DNA of 64,000 nt from Poecilobothrus nobilitatus (taxonomy: Eukaryota > Arthropoda > Insecta > Diptera > Dolichopodidae): assembly GCA_947095535.1 (NCBI GenBank), contig OX352772.1, positions 273,418,636 through 273,482,635 of the forward strand, given 5' to 3'. Made by a program: the position numbers and the translations under genes. The notes beneath the pieces were generated by a model. It ran no database searches, had not been told where the DNA came from, and saw nothing but the letters and a program-made list of their open reading frames with translations. Positions 22,390 to 33,469 of the stretch are shown one piece after another. The stretch's first letter is position 1, and every line of letters starts with the position of its first letter.

Positions 22390-25108
22390 GAAGCTACTCC
22401 AAATTAATCTCCATCACTCCAAAGCGACTTCCGCCGCACTTGAAATCCGCCTCAGGAGAACGGCTGAGGATATTGTCTTGATCCAAGAGACATGGGTGAC
22501 AAGAAAATACGTTCATGGACTCAAGATACCAGGATACACGTTGTTGTATACTAAAGAGGTATGCACACCTAGAGCGTGCATACTTGCTAAAAATACATTA
22601 AATTTAACTTTTATGTATAATTACAGTTATGCTGATCTGGTCGCAGCGAGCCTAAAGCTAGAAAACTCAAGGCTGGGTTGTTGCGGCGTATCTTCCTCAC
22701 GACTCGCAGGATTCACTCCTTCCATCCAATCTGGCAGGGTTGGTAGCGGATGCTAGAAGGATGAACATTGGGGCCATCATTAGTTGCGATGCCAATGCTC
22801 ACCATGACATTTGGGGTAGTTCGAATACCAACGAAAGAGGTGAGTCACTTTTTGATTACATTTTAAGTACTAACCTTTTATCTGTAACATTGGCAGGGAA
22901 CCTACCTTTGTTACTAGTAATAGGCAAGAAGTCCTAGACATAACCTTAGTCTCGGACTTCATTTATTCTAAAATAAACTCATAGAAAGTTTCTTATGAGT
23001 TCTGATCTAAATAGCCTAGTAAACGTTTTTACTAAGGCCTGCAATAAGTCCTTAGAGCGTTCGTGTCCCATCAGTAAGCCTAGGAGAAAACCTAAACCAC
23101 CTTGGTGGAATGATGAAATCAAAGCTCTAAGGAAAGATAGTAGGAGTGCTTTTAATAATGCCAAAAAAACAAATGAGGTACAGGACTGGAGCTTTTATAA
23201 AACGGCTCTTAGTCAGTACAAAAAAGCACTTAAAAAGGCAAAATGAAATACGTGGAGACTATTCTGCGAAGGTATAGAAAACGTCTCCGAGGCATCTAGA
23301 CTTAGGAAAATTCTATCGACAAACCCCATGGTCCCCAGTCTTCTTAAAAAAGAGGATGGCAGCTGGGCTACCACAAGCGAGGAGTCGTTGGAATTACTTT
23401 TAAAAATCCATTTTCCTGGGTGTACAAATAACAGCTCAAGCTACCTCTGAGCTCTTTAGTCTTCTAAATCCTCCTCCTACTATATCAGAGGTGGTGGTTA
23501 CAGGAGACAAACGACAATGGGCTATAGATAGTTTCAACCATTCAAGTCAAGCGGACCGGATGGTATTATACCCACTGAGATCCAGCAAACTGCATCTACT
23601 ACCCTGTCTTGGCTGAAAGGCATTTTCTGTGGTTGTCTTAATTTGGAACTTAGCCAGAATAAATTTAAGCAGGCCGGAATAGTCTTCATACCAAGGCCGA
23701 CAAAAGTAGTCACGTCTATGCGAAGGACTTTCGGTCCATAAGCCTGTCATCCTTCCTTCTAGAAACCTTAGAAAGATTGATCGACATCCATATCCGCTGC
23801 AACTTAGATAAAAATCTATTGTCAGCCTCTCAACATGCTTACTTTAAAGGGAAGTCAGTGGATACTGCACTTCACACTTTGACGAGCTCGATTGAAAGAT
23901 CTTTAAATTGCAAAAAATATACCTTTGCAGCTTTTATAGACATTATAGGAGCGTTTAATAACGTCAATCAGGCAGCAATTGTAGATGCACTCATAAGCCT
24001 AGCAGTTGAACCGGAGCTAAGAGCACTGATAGCTAATATGCTAAATAGCATGGCCATCAGTGCCAACTTAGGCAACGCTTCAGTAAAAAGGTTTGTGAAA
24101 AGAGGGACTCCGCAAGGAGGGGTGCTATCTCCCCTTCTTTGAAATTTGGTGGTAAATAAACTGCTTAAAATCCTGGATGGGGCGGGCTGGACAACAATCG
24201 CCTATGCGGATTGTGGCAGTGGCAAGTTCCTAGACAGTATCAGGGACGTTTTGTAACTTGCACTAAACAAAATCACAACAAGGGCTACAGACTGTGGACT
24301 GTCAGTAAATCCACAGAAAACCGAATTGGTCCTTTTTACAAGGAAATATAAAATTCCTAAAATAAAGCCGCCTTCGTTAAATGGCTCCACTCTTGCCTTT
24401 AGCGAAACGGCGAAATTTCTGTGTCTAACTCTAGAAAGAACGTTAAGCTGGAAGGCTAACATCTCAGAAAGAGTAAAGAAGGCTTCAATAGCACTCTACT
24501 AGTGTAAAAAAGCCATTGGTAGGAAATGGGGCTTCAGCCATACATTTAAAAGAAAGAGAAATTTAAAATTTAAAAGAGATTAAAAGCTACATCCCAGTGG
24601 ATCAATTCACGAGAAGCTCACTCGGATATCATAAACCAATTCAAGTCCACTCCCGCGTTGGTGGACTACACGTCCCCCACTTACTTCTTCGGGAAATCTC
24701 ATGTGACGAGCATACCAAATCGTGAAAGTTGGAACTCTAACACATTGATGACCTTCGAAGGAGTACAATTCTACATGGATGGTTCAAAAATGAACAGCAG
24801 TGTAGGATGCGGGGTCTTCTCAGATAATCTGAATATCAGTCATAATTTCCGATTACCAGACCATTGTAGCGTCTTCCAAGCGGAAATTATGGCAATTCAA
24901 GAAGCCTGAATAGAAGCGTTTTGACTGTGAAGGAAGTACGTATTCTGTCAGACAGTCAGGCTGCGTTAAAATCTCTGCAATCAATATACACAACCTCGAA
25001 GACTGTAATAGACTGCCGAAAATTTCTTAACGAGATGCCAGGTAGTTTAGCATTCAGCTTTGCTGGGTACCAGGTCATCGAGGTATTCCGGGAAATGAGT
25101 TTATTATC
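22390..25108 (+). pseudogene. LOA LINE ORF2 (endonuclease, reverse transcriptase, RNase H) remnants
   Basis: Endonuclease pieces: LQINLHHSKATSAALE and DIVLIQETW (22405-22490), then ISCDANAHHDIWGSSNTNER (about 22780). Reverse transcriptase: PWWNDEIKAL (23100), SSGPDGI (near 23545, frame-changed), FIDIIGAFNNV (about 23932) and GTPQGGVLSPLL ending in a stop at 24141. The active-site block reads YADCG (about 24203) instead of YADDG. RNase H: FYMDGSKMNSSVG (24770), CSVFQAEIMAIQEA, LSDSQAALKSLQS (24945) and WVPGHRGIPGNE (about 25063-25098, shifted frame). The lost catalytic Asp and at least six breaks make it inactive. Confidence 0.85.
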
Positions 25109-25121
25109 TACACTTGTTTAA

Positions 25122-25322
25122 TTTTAGAATTTAAAGTTTAATTTTATTTTACTAAATTTTTTTTTTTTTTTTGTAATTCGCTTACTGTTTCCTTCTAGTC
25201 CTTTTAATTTACACAATTAATTAACTTGTTAAATAATAAAAATTTATTATTTTTAAACCAGTTAAAAAACTGTATGGAGATGTTTAGTTTAGTTTGATTT
25301 TCTTTTTGAAATGTTTTTACAT
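25122..25322. other. AT-rich spacer between two LINE remnants
   Basis: T-tract and AT-rich DNA with no recognisable feature. Confidence 0.4.
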
Positions 25323-27960
25323 GTAATTATATATTCAAAGTCAAATCAACACACCACCTGAAAGCCATTCAAGACATACAGGTGGTGTGTTGATTTATGT
25401 AAAAAACCAATTTAATTATGAAGTTGTCAACAAAATATGTTTAAGAAAGGAAGTATGGTGTCTTCATATTAGAATTAACCGTGGAAGTAATTATTTTCAC
25501 ATAATTGGTTTGTATCGTTCCCCCATATTATTTAAATATTGGAAATGAGTTTTATGAAAATTTAGATCAATACTTAGTAGAATTAAGTGATATTAATGAA
25601 AAAGTTATTTTATTGGGGGATTTCAACATTGATTGCCTTGATGAAAACAATTCTAGTTTACGTAATATTAAAGAAATATTGGAGCGAAATATATTTAAAT
25701 AAGTAGTAAAAGAGTATACCCGAATTACTCCAAATTCAAAAACTCTAATAGATTGGACTGTAGTAAATTGTTTTGAAAGTGTTGATATTAAAATTGATCA
25801 TGATAAAAAAATCAGTGACCATGAAACAGTAGAAATAAGTGTACGTTGCAACAACAATTTATTAAAAAAAGAAGGAAAAGAAGTAAGAATTTTTGAAATA
25901 CAATAAGAATATTTTTTTAAATAGAAATGTCAAAGCGATATTGGAACTATTTATTATGATGACTGCAATACAAAAGTCAATAGGTTTAGTAATTGTTTGC
26001 TTGGAATTGTTGAAAAATTTCTTCTGGAGAAAAGTATACTGTCTTTTACTGTTCTTTGCTATAATAATGAATTAAAATTAATGAAACGACATAGGGATAC
26101 ACAATATAAGTTTGCTATTTGCACGGATGTTACTGATGAGTGGAATAAATATAGAAAATTAAGAAATGAATATAAAAATAAAATAAATTATGCGAAAAAT
26201 AAATGTATTTCTAATAAAATTGAAAAGTTCACAGATCAAAGGAGTATGTGGCGTAATATAAAAGAATATGTACTGAATAAGAATTATAATGAAATTAGAG
26301 AAATATATTTCAACAATGAATTGATAAAAGATAAAAATATTATAGCGAATAAATTTAATACTATTTTATTACAAGTATAACTGAAATTAACCAGAGTATA
26401 CCTAATGTGCAATATACAAATATAATATTAGATTAAATTTAAGTATGTGTCTATAGAAGACTTAAAAACTACACTGCAAAATATGAATAATAAGAGAGAC
26501 AATAATTTTATTAATAGGAGTATGCTAACTGACTGTTTTGAATTAATTTCTAATAATCTTGTAACGATTATAAATGAATCGTTAAGAAGTGGCTGTTCTC
26601 CGGAAATTTGGAGAGAAACAATAATAACCCCGGTTAAAAAAATAGCAGGTACCAATAAATGTAAAGAGTTTCGTCCCGTTAATACAATCTCGATAGAACC
26701 TAAAATTATTGAAAAAATTATAAGTAAACAACTAGAGGATCATTCGGAAAAATTTAATTTGATGAGCAAGTACCAATCCGGTTTCAGGAAAAATCACAGC
26801 TGTGAATCTCTAATAAATCTAATTGTGGCCAATTGAAAAATGGCAATACATGATAAGAAAGTTATAGTGGCCGTATTTCTTGACTTGCAAAGGGCTTTTG
26901 AAACTGTTGACAGATTTATTCTACTAAAAAAACTACAATATTATGGAGTACATGGAAGGGAGCTTAATTGGTTTGAATCCTATTTATCGAATAAAAAGGA
27001 AAAAACGAAGGTGGGGAACTGTGTTTCTAACCAAATTGGCGTTGACATTGGAATACCTCAAGGCAGTGTTTTAGGGGTTATTTTGTTCCTGATTTATATC
27101 AATGATATGGAAAAAGTTGTTGAAAAGAGTAAATTGGTTTTGTTTGCTGATGACGCGTTAATGTATGCTTGTTGTTATACTGTTGATGAATGTGTGGATT
27201 CGATAAATGAAGATTTAAAAAAGCTAATTTTGTGGTTTAAGATGAATAAATTGAAATTAAATATCAATAAAACAAAATATATGATCTTCAACAATATAAT
27301 ATGGATAGAAATACAAATGTATTTGTGGGCAAGATATCAGTTGAGCTAGTAAGCGAAATGAAGTACATTGGTGTTATATTTGATGATAAGTTAATTTTTA
27401 AAAGTCATATGGGTTACATATGTAAAAAATTATGGAAAAAGATATATATTTTTTCAAAAATAAGGAAACGTATAAACGGATGTAATCGACAGCAATTACA
27501 GTATATAATACGATGATAAAACCCCATTTTGATTATTGCTCATCGATACTTTTTATGTCAACTGGAGAAATGATTGAACGAATAGAAAATAGAGCGATGA
27601 GAGTAATTCTGAAAGTAAATAGATATTGTTCAATAAATTTTATGTTAGAGGCGTTAATGTGGTTGTCAGTGTACCAAAGAATTATAGCGAACGTGTTGAT
27701 AATTGTTTTTAAATTAAAATATAAGATGTACTTGGACTATTTGTGCAATAGATTAGTGTATGCTGCAGATGTACATCATTACCAATTAAGGAATATTTTC
27801 AATTTATTAGATTGAATTTGTTCAGAAATGAAAAGACAAAAAATAAAAAAATATGTTGATGTATAAAGGATTGATGTTATTTAACAATTTACCAAATGAA
27901 TTGCAATTTGAAATAAATTTAAATAAATTTAAAAAAAGATAATACCTTATGTTAAAAATA
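25323..27960 (+). pseudogene. Jockey-like LINE ORF2, decayed
   Basis: Endonuclease: RHTGGVLIYVKNQFNYEV (about 25370), HIIGLYRSP, then KVILLGDFNIDCLDENNSS (25600), TRITPNSKTLIDW and ISDHETVEISV (25810). A linker follows, with AICTDVTDEWNKYRKLRNEY (26115). Reverse transcriptase: FRPVNTISIEPKIIEKIISK, YQSGFRKNHSCESL, a stop at 26834, then FLDLQRAFETVDR (26880), GIPQGSVLGVILFLIYIND (27050) and LFADDALMYACCY, which keeps the FADD active site. Then LKLNINKTKYMIF and KYIGVIFDDKL. The C-terminus ends in LFNNLPNELQFEI near 27900. There is no RNase H. Stops and frameshifts at about 25700, 25890, 26380, 26834, 27345 and 27515. 5' truncated, without ORF1. Confidence 0.85.
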
Positions 27961-28229
27961 ATTTTTAAAATGAGTCCTATTTAGTATATATTAAAATTTT
28001 GGAAATGAGCTATTAATGAATTAAATTTTGTTTATTTTTTGCTATTGAACTTTGTTAAATTAAAATATTTAAAAATTTCGTTGAGATAATTTTAAGATAT
28101 TGCCTATTTTATAAATTGTTTTTATAATCAAATAGTAATTGTTTACTAAATAAATATATTAAATTAATTAAATTAAATATTTTGTGTTATAAACTTCTAT
28201 GAATAAAAAAATAAAATAAAAGCTCGAAA

Positions 28230-28610
28230 ACTTACATTTCATAAAGATTTTTTGTTCTTTTCTGTTTTTGTTCAAGAAAAATGTCCATTTTTAACAATTT
28301 TTTTTTCGAGTTTTCAATATGGAATATTTATCTCAACATGCCAAATTTTATATTAACATACCAAAATTTCAGCTTTCAACTCGAAATTTTCAACATATTT
28401 TCCATAAAAATATGGAAAAAGGTTTTTTTAAGCATTTTAACACTATCAAAAAAGAATGAGTAAAAAATTTTCATAATTTAGTGAGCTTAACCTAATAATT
28501 CAAAAGCTTCATAATAAATTGTGCACAAATTTGGTTAGTATATTTGAATTAAAATCAAGTTTTTATAATTTTAATTTAAATAAAAATAGATAAAATATAT
28601 AAATTATTGT
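28230..28610 (+). mobile_element. P-B 5' region, separate fragment
   Basis: Diverged copy of the P-B leader found reversed at 37990-38490. Shared words: TTCATAAAGATTTTTT, CATTTTTAACAATTTT, AACATACCAAAATTTCAGCT and AACCTAATAATT. It lies just outside the large P-B element. The stretch up to 28856 has no recognisable gene. Confidence 0.6.
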
Positions 28611-29820
28611 TAGCCGTAGTAGTTACAGGTAGTGTTATCATTCATTTGATATCTCATCTCATATTACAAAATTATAAATGTGCTTTAGAGTTTAGAGTTT
28701 TTGTTAAGGCTATTTTGTATGACTGTTACTATAAAAGGCAAATTGAATCACATCCAGAGCCAACAAAAATGGTCACATCACAATTTTTATCTAAAGCTTT
28801 TATTATTTTTGTGTTTTTTTGTGAGTATTAATCGTAAAATATCACTTTTTAATATGAGCATGAGCATAACCTACATTAATTTTTAGAAGACCTGGACATT
28901 GAGAGAGGAAAGCTAAATAGTAGTCGTTTTTTTCAAAAAAAATACACGCAGTCTTATGGAAAAAAATAGTAGTCCTCCTAGAAATCTGGAAATAACACAA
29001 AAACTACAGATTTTTTTTAATTTCATCCTAAGGGAGCATTAAAGTTCCATCTTTTTTACGTTTTTTAGTAAAAAGAAATTTTTAAAAATTTTAAATTTTC
29101 ATTCATAAATATGCATTTTAAAAAATGTCTTCCAACTACTTTTCAACAAAAAAAAGCTTCTTAAAAACTTTTTAAAAGAGCATTAATTTGGTACATTACT
29201 GAGCAAAAAAAATGTTGAAAACTAATTTTTATTGCATTATCGATTTACTTTAATAAATATTGTAAATTTTTTAGAATGCATATAAAATTAAGTGCAAAAA
29301 ATAAACTATTTAATTATTTTTACAATAAGTTAATTTATGTTAACTTATTTAAAATTTAGTAAAAATAAAATGAATTAATATTATAAGTTATTCGCCTTTT
29401 CCTTTGAGGTAGGGGATATGGCGATTATTTTTAAAGTGGTATCGCCTGAAGACTAGGCCTTAAATTAAAATAATAAAAAAAAATATATTAATACATACAA
29501 ATAATATATAAATAATTTTTTAACTAAATAATATGATATATTTAAAATAAAATTTAATAAAACAAAATAAAGTAATTAATTTACAATAAAACAATATTAA
29601 AAAAAGTTAAAAACAAAAAAAATATCACAAAAATCAATATTTTCCGACCGGATAGTAATAATAGATCTTGAGTGGGCAAAAATGAAAAATGACATGACGA
29701 TTGTAGCCCAACTATATATAGGTACCTTCATATCAAAAAGGTTAATTTAGTCGATAATAATATTTAATTTTTTGCGTTTTTCAATATCGTTCAATATTTT
29801 GAAATTGTTGTATTTCTGTA

Positions 29821-30297
29821 TTACCTGTCAAATAGGTAACTTAGATCGTTATTAATTATTATTATAAATTTAAAATCACATTTAAAGTAATTATTTTCTA
29901 GTAAAATATATAAAATAATATTATTTTGGCCTTTATATAATTTCCAGTATTTTAAATTTGTTTTTTTACTAACATTTAAAACTAAATTAGAGAAATTCAA
30001 AATTATATTATCATCGCGTAAGTTTTTATCATTCGTTTCTATTAAATTTACCAAGTAATTAGTGAATATACTTGGAACTGCATCTGGTATTAAACGCGGA
30101 CTTTTATCATTATTTAATTTAAAACACGATTCTGAAAAATGCAATTTACATATGGAACTATAAGCTGTTAGTTGCCAGTCTGATCTTTGTATAAAGCTCT
30201 TTTAAGCTTCTCAAAGACTCTTTATCCGAAAATTTAAAAGTAGCTGCAGATATCGTGCTATTATTATAATTGGACCCAGCAACCGAACGTTTTCCAC
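29821..30297 (-). pseudogene. P-B transposase N-terminus (THAP domain), broken
   Basis: On the minus strand from about 30297: a start lacking the first THAP cysteine (GKRSVAGSNYNN), then ATFKFSDKES. After a frameshift comes DWQLTAYSSICKLHFSESCF with the Cys-x2-His pair, then RLIPDAVPSIFTNY, the AVPTIF-like box that closes THAP domains. It continues 70 residues (DDNIILNFSNLVLNVSK and so on), like residues 95-155 of the intact P-A transposase, and stops at 29821. The catalytic domain is absent. The domain would have bound element ends; this copy cannot transpose. Confidence 0.78.
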
Positions 30298-31331
30298 CCA
30301 CTTTATTTAAGGAAATTATTAAAAAAGACAATATTAGGCACTAAATAATTGAATTAATTTTTTTAAATAGGTATTCATACAATAAAATCTTTTAAAAATA
30401 ATAATTCAATTCAAAAATTTAACTCTACAAAAATATGACTACATAAAATAAAATATTACTAAAATTTAGAGTTATTTAAAATAAAATATTACCTAATTTT
30501 TTTCTAATACTTTTCATCAAGACCTAAATAAACAGGCCAAGAACTGAAAACGCATGAATGTAGTTGTGAGAGAATGGCAATCGAGTCTCGCATACATTCA
30601 AACAAATGACATTAAAATTTAATTTTAAAAGATTTTTTTTTGTTCTTATTATTTTGTTTTTTTTTTCGAAAAAATGCCCATTTTTAACAATTTTCATTAC
30701 GAGTTTTCGTTATGAAATATTCCCCAAAATATGTCGAATTTTATATGAAAATAAAATTTGGAATCTTTCCTACAACATATCAAAAAATTAGCTTTCAACT
30801 CGTAATTTTAACTTAATATTTAATAAAATTACTTTTAGGTCTTTTTAGTTATTTTTTTCCGCTTGCTTTTTGACATTTGTAAAAGTAGAAGAAGAGAATT
30901 TTTTTTCAAAAAATAAGAGTGGGATTGAAAGTTTTATTTGAAAGCTTTTAACCATAACCTAAAATTTATATAAAAATTGTATGTGAAATGGGTGAGTACT
31001 TTTATAATCAAATTGAGTTTTAATATTTTTAATTTTATTTAAACATTTTAAAAATGTCATATAATTAAAATTTAGAATTTTTTCTTTCCTCTTGTAAGAA
31101 AATTAATTTTCAACTCGTATTTTTCAGCCATATTTCGAGCACATAAAAAAAGGGAGTCACAAATTCTGGTAAGCAAATTATTAAATATTTTGATACACTC
31201 CATAAAAAAAAAGTAGTGGTGTAGGAGATATAAGTAATTTTAAATTTTTTTTTATACGATATAATTAATTAATTAATACTTATTATAATTAGTTTTGTTT
31301 GTTTTTTATGTTAAATTAGTTTTATAATTTT

Positions 31332-31923
31332 AAACAGAAAATCGTATCTGAGCATGGACAATAAATTATTAATACATAAAGTGATATTTAGCAGCATTCT
31401 TTTCTACGCTTTCGCCGTATGGATGGATTCTGCAAAATCGCATTTACTTCTTTTACAAAGAAAGCAGAACTCCGTGCTAAAATTAATTCTAAAGAAAAAC
31501 AGATGCTTTTCAACCGCAAGGTTACATGAAATCGCCCAAGTGCCTACAAGTCAAGACAAAATTGATAGACTTTTACCAATTTTTCAAGAGAACTGCTTTA
31601 ACAATTCAAATCCTCTAATAAATAATATTTTTAGTATAATCTAAGTTAACTATATGTAAATTCTAAATTTAATAATTAGTCTATAGGTTAGTTTTAAGTA
31701 TCTAGTTATAAGTCGTTAAAAAATGTGTCAGTAGGTTTTTTAGCCATTTTTGCTACACCAACTAAATTTTTTAATAATAAATATTAATTCTTTTCTCTTA
31801 ATTTTAAGTCAAAGTTGAAAATACTCCTATTATAGTATGATTTTCTAAATTTGTAAATATTGGCTTTTTTGTACACAAAATTTTTTTTTTTTTTAAGACT
31901 TAATAAATAAATAAATAAAATAA
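31332..31923 (+). mobile_element. 5'-truncated Jockey-like LINE inserted in the P-A derivative
   Basis: Flanked by ATAATTTT on both sides (31324-31331 and 31924-31931), where the full-length P-A element has a single TTTTATAATTTTGTATTTAC. It encodes the last 96 residues of a Jockey-type ORF2 (31354-31644: NKLLIHKVIFSSILFYAFAV, LQRKQNSVLKLI, FSTARLHEIAQV). A 3' UTR and an AATAAATAAATA tail follow. Insertion by target-primed reverse transcription with 5' truncation is the normal mechanism. Confidence 0.83.
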
Positions 31924-32035
31924 ATAATTTTGTATTTACGGTTTTTTTGTTTTTTATAAATTATTATATTTTTTTGTCTTTTATCTTATTTTTTTATATA
32001 GCCCTTTTTAATTTTTTATACATATAAACTCTGTA

Positions 32036-32690
32036 AAATGAAAATGAAACTAATATTATTTTATATTTTTTACAAAATGATAATTATTTCGGTTGCAACT
32101 TTAAATTTAGAATTATCATTGGTTATCAGTTTGGAATACAAATGATAATAAAAATAGATTTTCGAGAGACACTTTCAATGCTTTAGTATTCACTACTAAA
32201 ACATTAATAGATTTAGTTCATCTATCCTTAACGGAGCTTCAAATGGACTATGTTTTATTAGGCAAATTACAAACTGATTCTTTAGAAAATAGATTCCGTT
32301 TATATCGTTCTCTAGCTGGGTGCAATTTTACTTTGACGAACTTAACAGAGGAGGTCTTTCTTTACCGACTATCAGACAAATTATGTTTTATTTCATACGA
32401 CAGCAATTTTTTAGGAGATTTTACGGGAAACAAATTTAAGAAAAAATTTCTTTGAGCAAAGTAATCAAAAAAGAATACTAATTGAAGTGACGTTAAATAG
32501 TCTTTGTTTGGGTATGAATGACATTGATTTGGAATCGACGTGTAAATGCGGCAATAGTAGCCGCATAATTTTTTTCCAAATAAGTAAAACATTTGCAAAT
32601 ATTTTATTAAATAATTACACAAAACGGGAAATGACATATTAAAATCTAATAGACAAAATCGCAAATTAAAAATATTTCAAAATTAAGAAG
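32036..32690 (+). pseudogene. P-A transposase remnants in the 2.9-kb derivative
   Basis: Three blocks joined by deletions. MKMKLILFYIFYKMIIISVA-region DNA (32036-32120) corresponds to codons around 126-151 of the intact transposase. WNTNDNKNRF...QTDSLENRFRLYRSLAGCN (about 32125-32325) corresponds to codons around 593-655. FTLTNLTEEVF onward, in a shifted frame, and then NQKRILIEVTLNSLCLGMND ... STCKCGNSS correspond to the C-terminus. The catalytic aspartates are all deleted. The mirrored copy lies at about 5890-6550 (minus). Confidence 0.8.
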
Positions 32691-33469
32691 GGTTATATAA
32701 TTTTTTGTGATATTTTTTAATTTCGTGATATTTTGTTAATTTTGAATTTTGTGATATTTTTTTTATTTATTGTTTTTTTATTAATATTTTGTTTCTACTT
32801 CATAAATATTACACTCTTTTTTTTAGAATTGAGGGGATTAGGCCTATTGGGAACACCACTTTAAAAAAAACGCTCCATATTCCCTACCTCAAAGGTGGTG
32901 TGGAAATGGGAAAATTTTTTAGATATTATAAATGATTACTTATATAAATATTATTTAATTATTGCTTATTTCACAATAACTTATATTTCAGTCAATAATT
33001 TTTTATTTTTAAAATTTAATAAAAATGTTTACTAAGTTAAATTTAAATCAAAATTGTCATTAAAATTTCATTTCTACACTTTTTTTTTTACCAGTAGTGT
33101 ACTATAAAAACACTCTCATCGACTTTCACGAGACTCATATCTTAAGAACTTTAAGAAGCTTTTAAAATAAAAAATTTAAAGGAAGACAATTTTTTAAATG
33201 CATATTTATGAATGAAAACATTATATATTCAAATATTTTTCTTTAATGAATTATGTAAAAAAGATGCGACTTTAATTTTCGCTTTGGACCACATTGAATA
33301 AAGTAAATGGTTTTTGTGTTATTTCAAGATTTATAGTCGGCCCCCTATTTTTTTCCATAAGACTACGTGTAAATTTGTTAAAAGCTGGCCCCTTATTAAG
33401 CTTTTACTCTCTGCACTTCATGGCCTGATAATTGATGTGAGTCTCGCTTTTCATATATATAGTATTGCA

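Larger units (their letters stand above)
20815..25121 (+). mobile_element. LOA-clade LINE, decayed and 3'-truncated
   Basis: A non-LTR retrotransposon with ORF1 and ORF2 in order: gag-like, endonuclease, reverse transcriptase, RNase H. It is visibly richer in G+C than everything around it. It breaks off just after the RNase H motif GHRGIPGNE (about 25085-25105), so the 3' end is missing. LINEs usually lose the 5' end, so this loss came after insertion. Many stops and frameshifts. LOA assignment rests on the gag and RNase H layout and on recalled similarity to Lian-type elements. Confidence 0.75.
30518..33446 (+). mobile_element. P-A deletion derivative (2.9 kb), right copy, TSD CTTTTCAT
   Basis: Starts CAAGACCTAAATAAACAGGC and ends TGATGTGAGTCTCG. 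A perfect 8-bp direct repeat CTTTTCAT flanks it (30510-30517 and 33447-33454). Compared with the full-length element it lacks most of the transposase; three internal deletions join the leader to codon-200-region, C-terminal and tail pieces. It also carries a LINE tail at 31332-31923. A non-autonomous derivative that would need transposase supplied in trans. Confidence 0.9.
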
